Source of the DNA: WRGT01 sp942493035
GTDB taxonomy: Bacteria; Spirochaetota; UBA4802; UBA5550
Assembly (NCBI GenBank): GCA_942493035.1
Contig: OW818666.1
Location: forward strand, 1-64,000
Direction of reading: 5' to 3'
Length of the DNA stretch: 64,000 bases
Below are positions 34,334-43,034 of the stretch, piece by piece. A program made the translations under genes and the position numbers. Each line of letters starts with the position of its first letter. Position 1 is the stretch's first letter. The notes beneath the pieces are model-generated. The model saw only the letters and a program-made list of their open reading frames with translations. It had not been told where the DNA came from and ran no database searches.

Positions 34334-34975
34334 ATGTTTAATGATAATGAGAAGGCATCTTATTTCACAAGACTCTGGTTTATGCTGAAGAGCGAGTTTA
34401 TATTCAAATATTCTTTTCAGAAGAAGATTGCGTCGATGGCCGGGCGGCCCATGGTATGGGGAATATGGAATGTCGTTGTGTACGGTCCGAATATTCATAT
34501 TGGTAAAAATGTTACCATTGCCGGGGCGAACGGTTCCCAGACTAACCTTACTTCTATTAAATTCGGAAGTTGCGAGGGGCATATAAAAATCGGAGATAAT
34601 GTTCTTATAATGAGCGGAGCACGGATCAGCAGTGCAAATGAGATTGTTATAGGTGATGACTGCATGCTGGCGAATTTCTGTTACATTATGGACGCTGACT
34701 GGCATGATATATATGACAGAACATCCTCTCCGGGGAAGAGCGCGCCTGTTGTGCTGGAGAAGGGTGTGTGGATTGGTGATTCGGCAATCGTATGCAAAGG
34801 TGTGCGGATAGGGGAGAACTCAATTGTCGGTGCAGGTTCTGTTGTTCGAAAAGATGTTCCCGCGAATGTTGTTGTTATCGGTAATCCTGCAGTGATAGTA
34901 AAAAAACTCGACCCTGCAAAGATTGTTACTATGGGAGCCTTATATAAAAGACTGAACATGGATGGGGGGAACTGA
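34334..34975 (+). CDS. Left-handed beta-helix acyltransferase (hexapeptide repeat)
   Basis: 213 residues. Hexapeptide repeats run from about residue 45 to 195 (IHIGKNVTIAG, IKIGDNVLIMSGARISS, VWIGDSAIVCKGVRIGENS), with the extended loop DADWHDIYDR carrying a likely catalytic His. The C-terminal VVIGNPAVIVKKLDP is typical of maltose/galactoside O-acetyltransferase relatives. It would transfer an acetyl or similar group to a sugar. The glycosyltransferase gene follows after two bases, suggesting work on the same glycan. Confidence 0.9.
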   Translation: MFNDNEKASYFTRLWFMLKSEFIFKYSFQKKIASMAGRPMVWGIWNVVVYGPNIHIGKNVTIAGANGSQTNLTSIKFGSCEGHIKIGDNVLIMSGARISSANEIVIGDDCMLANFCYIMDADWHDIYDRTSSPGKSAPVVLEKGVWIGDSAIVCKGVRIGENSIVGAGSVVRKDVPANVVVIGNPAVIVKKLDPAKIVTMGALYKRLNMDGGN

Positions 34976-34977
34976 TT

Positions 34978-36192
34978 TTGAAGATATGTCTTTTATGCTA
35001 TAGAGGGAATCCCTATTCAGGCGGGCAGGGTATTTATTTAAAGTATATCGCCGAGGAACTGGTCAGGCAGGGGCACGAGGTTCATGCCGTTGTGGGGCCA
35101 CCATATCCTCATGATATGAAAGGAGTTGTGACTCATGCAATTGCGAACAATGAGTATTATGTGAAAAAGGGTTTTGATATTATTAACCGTAAGTCGCCAT
35201 TTGATATATTCCATCCGATAAATGCATATGAATGGTTTCACAGCAGATTCGGCGCTTTCCCGGAGATAAGCTCTTTCGGCTACAGGGCGTTTTTTCTTCT
35301 ACGAAAACTTCATGCAGAGCACAAATTTGATATTATTCACGACAATCAGTCTCTTAATTACGGGCTTCTTCTTATGAAATCTTTCGGCATACCTGTTATT
35401 GCCACAATACATCACCCTCTTTCGGTTGACCTGCGGACAATTCTTGAGCGGTCAGAATCATTTAAAAAGAAGTTCAGGGCAGTCATGTTTTACCCGACTC
35501 TTATGCAGGCCATTGTATCGAAAAGGCTTGATCATGTGATAACAGTTTCGGAAGATTCAAAGATTATGAATAACAGGGATTTTGGTGTTCCTCTCTCTAA
35601 ACAGAGTGTTGTATATAATGGGATTGACCGGAGTATTTTTAAACCTGTAGATGTGAAGAAAAACAAAAAAGATATAATTTTTGTCGGGAACATAGAAGAC
35701 GGGAAGAAGGGATTTATATATCTCCTTAAAGCTATAAAAATAATGAAGTCTGATGTGAGACTGATTGTTGTCGATGGCGGGGCTCCGCACAGGAAAGTTG
35801 CCAATAGAGTAATTGATATTCTTGGAATAAGAGATAAAATCTTTTTTGCAGGTACTGCATCAAATGATGAGCTGGTAAAGCTATACTCGCAGTCTGCGGC
35901 TGCTATTGTTCCCTCTGTATATGAAGGATTCGGATTCCCGGCAGGCGAGGCTATGTCATGCGGTGTTCCTGTTATCTCAAGCGATGGAGGAGCTCTGCCT
36001 GAAGTTGTGGGTGATGCCGGAATAGTTGTTCCTGCTCGTGATCATGTTGCGTTAGCTGATGCGATTGATACATTGCTGAATGACGTGAAACTTCAGAAAA
36101 AGTATTCAAAAGCCGGCATTGAAAGGGTTGAGAAGATGTTTACATGGGAGGGTGCGGTTAAGCAGATGGTTGAAATATACTCTAAATTATAA
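34978..36192 (+). CDS. Glycosyltransferase family 4
   Basis: 404 residues, starting at a TTG two bases after the acyltransferase stop; the GGGGGGA upstream is the likely ribosome site and MKICLLCYRGNPYSGGQGIY is the canonical GT4 opening. The Rossmann-like GT-B halves are visible: VVYNGIDRSIF linker, then IIFVGNIEDGKKGFIYLLKA and the EX7E-type nucleotide-sugar site SVYEGFGFPAGEAMSCG. It should transfer a sugar from a nucleotide donor onto a lipid-linked or surface glycan. Followed by a strong terminator. Confidence 0.92.
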   Translation: MKICLLCYRGNPYSGGQGIYLKYIAEELVRQGHEVHAVVGPPYPHDMKGVVTHAIANNEYYVKKGFDIINRKSPFDIFHPINAYEWFHSRFGAFPEISSFGYRAFFLLRKLHAEHKFDIIHDNQSLNYGLLLMKSFGIPVIATIHHPLSVDLRTILERSESFKKKFRAVMFYPTLMQAIVSKRLDHVITVSEDSKIMNNRDFGVPLSKQSVVYNGIDRSIFKPVDVKKNKKDIIFVGNIEDGKKGFIYLLKAIKIMKSDVRLIVVDGGAPHRKVANRVIDILGIRDKIFFAGTASNDELVKLYSQSAAAIVPSVYEGFGFPAGEAMSCGVPVISSDGGALPEVVGDAGIVVPARDHVALADAIDTLLNDVKLQKKYSKAGIERVEKMFTWEGAVKQMVEIYSKL

Positions 36193-36226
36193 AATACGTG
36201 TGTCTTCTGTGAAAGACACACGTATT
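36193..36226. terminator. Bidirectional terminator after the glycosyltransferase gene
   Basis: A perfect 14-bp stem (36193-36206 with 36213-36226; AATACGTGTGTCTT and complement) with a six-base loop starts right after the stop codon, between converging genes. Confidence 0.85.
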
Positions 36227-36261
36227 GAGATATTACAGGTGAAACCGGCATTTTTTTCGGT

Positions 36262-36675
36262 TTATCTCTTTTTGTAAAAAATGTCAGTTCCGTCTTCATC
36301 CCATGATTTGATATACCAGTCACCGTCGGTTTGAACCATGACGAAAGTGTTGTCATATGTTGTTGTTCCGGTAGTTGATTTAGTAGATGTAACCGTAGCA
36401 GTATCGCCTGTTATAGTAATATCTGAAGAGAAAGTATATTGTATTCCTCCCGGATAATCAGCATCAAAGGTCGTCTGATTATATGTGTCATAAAGACTTG
36501 TGCTCTCATCAAAGCATTCATAGTAATCCTGGAAACTATGAGAGTTGATTGCATCCTCCAGTGCCTCTATTCTTGCTTCAATTGAAACAGAAGATGATGT
36601 GTCCTCTTCTGAATTGCAGCTGATGCATAAAAGCAGAGAGGCTAATATTGGTGCTAAAATCAGAAACTTTTTCAT
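36262..36675 (-). CDS. Small lipoprotein
   Basis: 137 residues from the ATG at 36675 (GAGGAG site). Signal peptide with lipobox LLLCISC. The mature part has a Ser-rich linker, a helix ARIEALEDAINSHSFQDYYECF and a beta-rich C-terminal half ending DNTFVMVQTDGDWYIKSWDE, the pattern of an NTF2-like or DUF4440-like cone fold. It lies 15 bases after the FecR-domain gene, in the same operon. Function unknown. Confidence 0.8.
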   Translation of the reverse strand: MKKFLILAPILASLLLCISCNSEEDTSSSVSIEARIEALEDAINSHSFQDYYECFDESTSLYDTYNQTTFDADYPGGIQYTFSSDITITGDTATVTSTKSTTGTTTYDNTFVMVQTDGDWYIKSWDEDGTDIFYKKR

Positions 36676-36690
36676 AAGTAAACTCCTCAA

Positions 36691-37716
36691 TTATTTTTTC
36701 TTCTTTTTCCTGTCTTTAACTTCCTGACGAAGTTTTTCTGAATCATGAATTGGTTTGATATATTTTATATAATGTTTATTGTAAATTTCGTTTATCCGGT
36801 CATTTGATTTAATTAAAGAATTTTTTTTATCAGCTGAATTATACACGTTGTCAGATACCTCTTTTACCAGTTCGATTCTTGAAGCCTGATAAAACGCCTT
36901 CACGTGTAGCGAGGTTGACAGCCTGTATGATTTTTCTGCATCACCGGCCAGCTTCATGGCATTCTCTCTGTCACCGGTTTTTTTTGCTTCGGAAGATTTC
37001 AGTTTCAGCTCATCAGAAGCTTTTTTTGCTGCTCCACTCTCGTTTTCAAGCTGAGTAATATCGGAATCGAGTTTTTCAATTTTAATCAGACACCCGGTTA
37101 TAATCTCTTTCTCTTTCCCTTTAATTCCAACTGATGTCTCCTCTGCCCATTTTTCCCAATCCTGACGTTTGATTATCTTTACCGGTTCAGGTTCGCCTCC
37201 GATTTTTACTGATGATTCCTGGTCTTTAGAAACATCGACAGATTTAGACGTTCCTGACAGCACAACCTTACCGTCAGTGACCTGCAGAATTGTTTTACCA
37301 TCAGCGCCTGCAGCTACATCAAACTCAGTGCCTCGAACAGCACAGGTTGATGATGCCGTATTAACGTTATAACCGCTGTTTCTCTTCTTTAGTCTATCCA
37401 TTTTGCAGTTTACTGAACCATTGAAAAGCGCCATTGAAGACTGCTGTTTGTTGTTGATTATATCCTGAGTGAACTTAACTTTTGTGTTGGCCTGGATTCT
37501 GATGCTGTTGCCGTCGGCATTAATCATCACAAAACTCTTTGCGCCGGTCTGTATTATATCTCCGGTGCGGACCTTCTGACCGCTGGCAGTTTTCTGCCAT
37601 GAGCCGGTTCCTGCGGGAAAGATTTTAACATCACCAACGAGCATCTCAACTCTATTTTCTGCGAAAAGATTTACACCTGTTAACATGAGAGCTATGGTTA
37701 AAATTTTAAATTTCAT
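36691..37716 (-). CDS. FecR-domain exported protein
   Basis: 341 residues. A signal peptide (ILTIALMLTGVNLFAE) precedes a FecR domain, about residues 25-165: VEMLVGDVKIFPAGTGSW, VRTGDIIQTGAKSFVMI, and ASSTCAVRGTEFDVAAG. The C-terminal half is a long, highly charged helix, probably coiled coil (SDITQLENESGAAKKASDEL), ending in a run of lysines. Stand-alone FecR proteins without a transporter or anti-sigma part are common in spirochaetes and are thought to be envelope proteins. Co-transcribed with the lipoprotein gene after it. Confidence 0.88.
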   Translation of the reverse strand: MKFKILTIALMLTGVNLFAENRVEMLVGDVKIFPAGTGSWQKTASGQKVRTGDIIQTGAKSFVMINADGNSIRIQANTKVKFTQDIINNKQQSSMALFNGSVNCKMDRLKKRNSGYNVNTASSTCAVRGTEFDVAAGADGKTILQVTDGKVVLSGTSKSVDVSKDQESSVKIGGEPEPVKIIKRQDWEKWAEETSVGIKGKEKEIITGCLIKIEKLDSDITQLENESGAAKKASDELKLKSSEAKKTGDRENAMKLAGDAEKSYRLSTSLHVKAFYQASRIELVKEVSDNVYNSADKKNSLIKSNDRINEIYNKHYIKYIKPIHDSEKLRQEVKDRKKKKK

Positions 37717-37743
37717 TTACCGTTCCTGATCAGTTTTATTTCT

Positions 37744-37805
37744 TAACTTTTCTAAAGTAAAAAAAGATCTATTATCCACGTGCCTTCGGCGGCGAGGATA
37801 TATAA
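37744..37805 (+). repeat. Family B repeat, copy 2
   Basis: Begins TAACTTTTCTAAAGTAA followed by an A-run, then TCTATTATC, a GCCTTCGGCGGCGAGG hairpin region and GATATATA. The first 23 bases are identical to copy 3 at 57970. It lies between divergent genes (FecR protein and rsuA). Confidence 0.82.
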
Positions 37806-37863
37806 TTACTATACAATTACATAAAAAAAAGTCAATTTTATTAATAATTTATGTGTCATAACC

Positions 37864-37926
37864 GGTAGTAGTGTGTTTTTGGGGACACAGTGCTTCGCGC
37901 TGCTGCCCCCAAAAATAATTTTCTAC
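37864..37926. repeat. Family C palindromic repeat, copy 2
   Basis: Ends GGTAG and CTACC are complementary. A TTTTTGGGG/CCCCAAAAA stem (37876-37884 with 37907-37915) encloses a CAGTGCTTCGCGCTG hairpin. The right end reads AATAATTTTCTACC, close to the complement of the GGTAGCAAATTATT end of the other copies. Confidence 0.78.
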
Positions 37927-38056
37927 CTCATAATCAAAATAATCTGGTGGCTGACACCCTTTCCGCCGGGTTATTGATGAAAGTATCATCCTTGACAAAA
38001 AATGTTCTGAAGGGTTCAGTAAATCATAAAAAAACAGGAAGACGTGAATTGAATTG

Positions 38057-38746
38057 ATGAGACTTGATAAATTTCTTACAGAGTGCGGAGCGGGAACCAG
38101 GAGTGAAGTAAAAAAATATGTCTCCATGAAAATGGTCATGGTAAATGGTGATGTCGTAAAATCGGGAGACACTAAAATAGATGAACTCAGCGATAGAATA
38201 GAGTTTAACGGGAAAGAGCTTCAGTATAAAAAATTCAGATACTATATGATGAATAAACCCGCTGGAGTGATAACTGCCGCAGAGGACAGGAAGCACGATG
38301 TTGTTATGGATCTGCTTCCTGAATGGGTTATAAAAAAAGAACTTTTCCCGGTAGGGAGACTGGATAAAGATACAGAGGGTCTGCTTCTGTTTACGAATGA
38401 CGGGGAGTTCTCACATAAAATATTATCCCCGAAGAGTCATGTGGAGAAGGAGTATTTTGTTATTCTTGAAAAGGATATCAGCGACGATGAGATTAAAAAA
38501 GTTGAGTCTGGTGTTGTAATAGATGATGATTATAATACGAAAGAGTCAAAGGTAAGACGACAATCGGGCAATGAAATATTTCTTACAATAGTTGAGGGGA
38601 AATTTCATCAGGTGAAGCAGATGATGGAGGCCGTGGGGAACAGCGTCACATATCTGAAGAGAGTACGATTTGCAGATCTGGTTCTGAATGATCTTGAGCC
38701 GGGCGGTGTAGTTGAGGTAAATAAAAGCGATATTGTAAGTGAGTAA
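38057..38746 (+). CDS. rsuA: 16S rRNA pseudouridine synthase, RsuA family
   Basis: 229 residues from the ATG at 38057. An S4 RNA-binding domain (about 1-60, MRLDKFLTECGAGTRSEVKK) precedes the pseudouridine synthase domain with the catalytic Asp103 in GRLDKDTEGLLLFTND. The MMNKPAGVIT and KVESGVVIDD motifs place it in the RsuA/RluB/E/F group; the length and spacing fit RsuA (U516 of 16S rRNA), but RluE/F cannot be excluded. The ribosome site is weak. Single-gene unit. Confidence 0.88.
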   Translation: MRLDKFLTECGAGTRSEVKKYVSMKMVMVNGDVVKSGDTKIDELSDRIEFNGKELQYKKFRYYMMNKPAGVITAAEDRKHDVVMDLLPEWVIKKELFPVGRLDKDTEGLLLFTNDGEFSHKILSPKSHVEKEYFVILEKDISDDEIKKVESGVVIDDDYNTKESKVRRQSGNEIFLTIVEGKFHQVKQMMEAVGNSVTYLKRVRFADLVLNDLEPGGVVEVNKSDIVSE

Positions 38747-38887
38747 ATTTACTTATTGACTTGGCTTAAATATATGATTCTAATATGTGGAGTCAATTTG
38801 AAGCAGTAAAAAAATCCGGTCTTCTTTCCCTGTTGGATGGGATATCGGAAAATGTATGGACTTATGTACTTTTTTGCGGGGTAATAT

Positions 38888-41800
38888 ATGGAAATTGTTT
38901 CTGGAAAATATGGTGAGATTAAACTCGTTGATGACGTGAGCAGGCTATTGAATGGACTATGCCATGAAAAAGAGAGCCGCGTGATTAAAGAGAAACTTGT
39001 TGATATTGTTCTCTTCATCAGATATGAAATTAAAACACGCGGCAGCCTGAAAGGGGCCAGAACGGAATCTCTAGGTGAACTTGAAACTCATGTTATCGAA
39101 TTCCTTGAGTGCTATGACGGGAACGATTTCGAGGAACTATACTCTCTCATCTATGAACTGATACGGCATATCCCCAAGTTCAACATATATGGAATCGACA
39201 TTACCGAGCTCCGCGACATCGCCCATGATTTCGAGGCAGAGTACAGGTATGATCAGACATTCGGTTCAATTGCAGCGGATATAAGAAAACTCACGCATCA
39301 GCATCTCTCTGAAAAAGTAATTACTAAAATTGAAAAATTTGAGCAGTTTCTTCACTCTGACAAAACTTCGGCGATGATTGAAGGGAGTACCGTTTACAAT
39401 GTATCGCAGGAGGATAAAGACGATCTTCTTGAGGCCGATGTTTTTCAGGACCTGCTTACTCTTAAGAACAGGCTTAAGATGGCATGGTCGGATAGAGGGG
39501 ACAATAAGAATAATCTCTCACGGGATGAATTTCTGAATGTCATAGAGTCAAATCTTACAGGTCTGATAACAGATGAAATTATTGCACTGAAATCGTTTGA
39601 AAAATCTATCGGTTCAGTAAACAGAACACGGCAGGATGTGAAGAACCAGGACTGGACAGATATACAGCTTGGAATGCTCAGATATAATCTCAAAAAACTT
39701 ATTGAGGAGATTGCGCATAGCAGTATTAAAAAAAAGGGGGAGCTTCTGTTCCGCCTTATCACCGCAGATTCTATTCTTGAACAGATTGCATTTATATACT
39801 ATTCGAATATTGTAAACACAAAGTTCCGTGTTATAACCGACGAGGTATACGTTGAATCTCTGAATGTTCTTGTGGATCTTGCATTTTGTGTAAGATCTGT
39901 CGGACACGGGACAAAAATTCTCGGAAGGTTCGCATTTCTCATAGAGCGGCTTCTTCTTCAGCTGGATAAACGTCCCGACAGGATTGCGCATATCCCCAGT
40001 ATAGTTGAAGCGATGAACTCCGAGCTTGAAAATAATTTTCTCTCAATCAAAGAACTCTATTCTGAATGTTTAGTGAATCGTGATAACGCTCCGGCACTTA
40101 CTGCAATTCTTAATAATATAATCCGTGAAAAGACAACTCATGTCCTGGGGAATCTGATCAACAGTATTAAAAACTACGATGCCAGAAAATCCGCCGAACC
40201 GTTTCAGGAGGTTCTCGATACAATCAAGGCCAAGCATGAGCTTGAATTGGATGACTTTGTCTATAGTTTCGGAACAGACAGTAACGAATCGAGAGAAGCG
40301 CTGGAGAGCCCGGAGTTTATGGGCGGGAAGGGATTTTCCCAGATACGGAATTCAAGAATTATTCAGTCATCCAAACTCCCGAGGTTTGATGTTCCGAAAG
40401 GATACGGATTCAGCACTCTGACATGGCATTATATAAAGAGAGGTGACTTTTCGCTTGATGATCTGAGAAAGAAAATCTTTGGTATTGCTGAGAATCTTCA
40501 GAGGCGGACCGGCAGGAAACTTGGAGATGGCGACAATCCGCTTCTTCTCATGGCCAGATCGGGGAGTGTTGTTTCAATGCCGGGAATACTGGATACAATA
40601 AGTCATATCGGAATCAATAAAACAATTGCCGAAAGGTGGTCAAAAAAACTTAAAGAACCTGCAAGGGCGTATCAGGCATATCTGAGTTTTATGCTCAGCT
40701 ACGCAAAGAGCGTAATGGGGCTTGATACCGAGACTCTGATCAAGGAGACAGGTTTTGACAGCTACGTCTCGGTGTTCCGGGAGAGTATGTTTATAATGAT
40801 TGATGTTGCAGAGGCAATGGCGGAGATAATTAAAGAGCATAGTCCAAATGCCGGTATTCCTGATGATCCCCATGAACAGCTTTATAATTCAGTTGAGGCT
40901 GTGTTCAGATCTTTTGAGAGTGATGTTGTACAGAAGCAGACTGTTCATCTTGGAATTCCGGAGCAGTTTCAGACCGGATGTCTGATTCAGGAGTGTGTTC
41001 CGGTCCTTTCAGCTGATGACTGTTCCGGTGTATTCTTTACGAGAAATCCAAACACCGGGAAGATGGGGAGTGCACATGAAGAGCAGATCGAATTCAGTGA
41101 CGGATTTTTCGGTAATGTAATTGCAGACGGCGCCATAACTCCAGGGAACACCGATGATTTTATACGGCTCCATCCGGAACATTTTGAGAGCTTTAAAAAA
41201 TTTAAGCATTATGATGAGCGGATACAGCGTTATCCAACTGACATTGAGTTTGCCATACGCGGCGATATGACATACATAGTTCAGTCGAGGGTTCTTAAAC
41301 AGTCTCCGATTGCAAAGATTATCAACAGCTACGAATTTTATAAGGAGAATATTTATACAAAATATAAGCTTATAAAGAGAACAGCTTTCGGGCTTAATAA
41401 AAAAATCATCGGCACATATCTTGACAGCAGATTTCTGCACGACGCACCTGTGATAATGCAGGGGAAGCCTGTAAATGGCGGAGCGGTGAGGGGAAAAATA
41501 ATTAAAGATCAGAATAATATTTCCAAGTTTGATGGTGAACTTATTTTTATTACAGAGAGCAATGTCCCTCCAAAAGTGATAATGGCGGAGAACCGTTTTT
41601 ATGGTTATATATCCAAAGAGGGCGGAGTAACATCGCATGCAGCACTTGTGGCTATTGGAGAAGGGAAGCCATGTGTAACCGATGTTCACTGGGAGAACGG
41701 TGCGGAGGATTTGATAACATTAGGCTCTGCCGCACTTCATGAAGGTGATTACATTACCCTTGATGCGAATACCGGAAGAATATATATAGAGGATATTCCG

Positions 41801-41899
41801 ATACTTGAAGTCTCTGTGGTTGATCACGAGTATAAAGAGATTAAAGATGAAATTCTCGGAGTAATTGAAGAACTGGTTGCTCCTGTCGAACAGAAATAA
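38888..41899 (+). CDS. Pyruvate phosphate dikinase-like protein lacking the PEP/pyruvate-binding barrel
   Basis: 1003 residues. The first 475 or so are helical, charged and match no domain I know. From about 500 to 835 there is an ATP-grasp nucleotide-binding region as in PPDK: GDGDNPLLLMARSGSVVSMPG, GVFFTRNPNTGKMG and PTDIEFAIRG followed by IVQSR. From about 870 to 975 comes the phosphohistidine swivel domain, GGVTSHAALVA with His917. The C-terminal TIM barrel that binds PEP or pyruvate is absent; the protein ends soon after the His domain. So ATP could phosphorylate the His, but the final acceptor must be something else, as in rifampin phosphotransferases or glucan dikinases. Stand-alone gene with a GGGG ribosome site. 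Confidence 0.85.
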   Translation: MEIVSGKYGEIKLVDDVSRLLNGLCHEKESRVIKEKLVDIVLFIRYEIKTRGSLKGARTESLGELETHVIEFLECYDGNDFEELYSLIYELIRHIPKFNIYGIDITELRDIAHDFEAEYRYDQTFGSIAADIRKLTHQHLSEKVITKIEKFEQFLHSDKTSAMIEGSTVYNVSQEDKDDLLEADVFQDLLTLKNRLKMAWSDRGDNKNNLSRDEFLNVIESNLTGLITDEIIALKSFEKSIGSVNRTRQDVKNQDWTDIQLGMLRYNLKKLIEEIAHSSIKKKGELLFRLITADSILEQIAFIYYSNIVNTKFRVITDEVYVESLNVLVDLAFCVRSVGHGTKILGRFAFLIERLLLQLDKRPDRIAHIPSIVEAMNSELENNFLSIKELYSECLVNRDNAPALTAILNNIIREKTTHVLGNLINSIKNYDARKSAEPFQEVLDTIKAKHELELDDFVYSFGTDSNESREALESPEFMGGKGFSQIRNSRIIQSSKLPRFDVPKGYGFSTLTWHYIKRGDFSLDDLRKKIFGIAENLQRRTGRKLGDGDNPLLLMARSGSVVSMPGILDTISHIGINKTIAERWSKKLKEPARAYQAYLSFMLSYAKSVMGLDTETLIKETGFDSYVSVFRESMFIMIDVAEAMAEIIKEHSPNAGIPDDPHEQLYNSVEAVFRSFESDVVQKQTVHLGIPEQFQTGCLIQECVPVLSADDCSGVFFTRNPNTGKMGSAHEEQIEFSDGFFGNVIADGAITPGNTDDFIRLHPEHFESFKKFKHYDERIQRYPTDIEFAIRGDMTYIVQSRVLKQSPIAKIINSYEFYKENIYTKYKLIKRTAFGLNKKIIGTYLDSRFLHDAPVIMQGKPVNGGAVRGKIIKDQNNISKFDGELIFITESNVPPKVIMAENRFYGYISKEGGVTSHAALVAIGEGKPCVTDVHWENGAEDLITLGSAALHEGDYITLDANTGRIYIEDIPILEVSVVDHEYKEIKDEILGVIEELVAPVEQK

Positions 41900-41991
41900 T
41901 AATTCGCTGCGGCATCTTCGGAGTAGCGAATTCTTTTCAAGAATCGCATGTGAAGTGTTGGCACGCTAAAATAATTTGCTGCCCATTCCCG

Positions 41992-42078
41992 TGGTAATTG
42001 TTCATAAACCGTTTATATGTTATCTCCGCCGCGCCACTGGCGCGGCGGAGAGCAATTTCATTATAAGTTTATGAACAG
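41992..42078 (+). repeat. Family A palindromic repeat, copy 2 (most complete)
   Basis: A perfect 13-bp core stem, TCTCCGCCGCGCC (42023-42035) with 42039-42051, is nested in an 11-bp outer inverted repeat TGTTCATAAAC (41999-42009) with 42067-42077. It lies in the 382-base gap between the dikinase and LysE genes. Near 41970 is AATAATTTGCTGC, the family C end motif. A GCGGA/TCCGC hairpin lies near 42223. Confidence 0.87.
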
Positions 42079-42281
42079 ATAATTTTCGGGAATATCCTTT
42101 TTTAAAAAATTGTTTTACAAATATATTATTGTATATTTATATGTAGATAAATTATCACGTCAAATTTGAATGAATGTATAAGATGTTTTGTTTAGATTTT
42201 TAACGGTATAGTTTTCCGGCCTGCGGACCTCCGCCTCAGGGGGAGTATCCAGCTGATTCTTAGAAGAGTTCAGGTAATTTT

Positions 42282-42959
42282 ATGGAATATATATATATAT
42301 TAAAACTCATTGCCACTGTAATATTCGGAACAGTTTTAGGTTTTCTTACATCAATTCCGGTGGGTGCAGTTCAGCTTGAGGTTATTAAGAAAACAATTAA
42401 TGGACATAAAAAACCGGCTATTGCAACAGCAATGGGTTCCGCAATGTCTGATCTTTTATATGGGATGCTCGCTCTCTTCGGTTTCGGTGATTATCTGCTT
42501 CATAAAGACTTCCAGCTTTTTATCTACAGTCTCGGGATTATAGTTCTCTCGTATCTTGTGTATAAGTCGTACAAAGAGAGAGACTACATGCTTCATAAAG
42601 AGAAGAGGATAAAGTACGGCAAAAGACTCTCCTTCTTAACAGGATTTACCATTGCTATTACAAATCCTGGAATGATAATCTGGTGGTTTGTAGGATTTAA
42701 AATTTTTGCAGATTTTAATCTGTTTCCAGTAATGACACCGGCTATTAAAGCTCTCTTTGTAATTTCCGGAGCATTCGGTCTTGCGCTGTATCTTACTCTT
42801 GTTGCGGTTATACTTCATCGGTATAAAAAAACTTTTTCAGAAAAATTTCTTTATAAAGCCAATACTTTTCTGATGATCATACTTACATTTTTAATAAGCT
42901 ACTTTGGATTTAAATTAATCTGTATTGCTTTTAATTTGAATCTTCACACATACTTTTAA
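42282..42959 (+). CDS. LysE family transporter
   Basis: 225 residues with about six membrane helices. The N-terminal motif GFLTSIPVGAVQLEVIKKTI and the ITNPGMIIWW segment in the middle (about 125-135) are typical of the LysE/RhtB exporters, which move amino acids or similar compounds out of the cell. The substrate cannot be predicted. The lipoprotein gene 75 bases downstream probably has its own ribosome site but shares the transcript. Confidence 0.87.
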   Translation: MEYIYILKLIATVIFGTVLGFLTSIPVGAVQLEVIKKTINGHKKPAIATAMGSAMSDLLYGMLALFGFGDYLLHKDFQLFIYSLGIIVLSYLVYKSYKERDYMLHKEKRIKYGKRLSFLTGFTIAITNPGMIIWWFVGFKIFADFNLFPVMTPAIKALFVISGAFGLALYLTLVAVILHRYKKTFSEKFLYKANTFLMIILTFLISYFGFKLICIAFNLNLHTYF

Positions 42960-43034
42960 ATTCCCCGCGATTATTTGACTTATCCCATAATATTGTATTT
43001 ATTCATTACAGGCATTTTCGAAAGAGGTATTGTA

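Noticed and set aside
34088..34705. 205-residue open frame on the minus strand
   Set aside because: It covers the family D hairpin and runs antisense to the hexapeptide acyltransferase gene; the predicted protein has no recognisable features.
41009..41689. 226-residue antisense open frame inside the dikinase gene
   Set aside because: It is a mirror of the conserved ATP-grasp/His coding region, is rich in Cys, His, Tyr and Ile as expected for a shadow frame, and has no ribosome site.
41956..41982. Possible sigma-54 promoter (TGGCACG ... TTGC)
   Set aside because: The spacing between the GG and GC elements is several bases too long.
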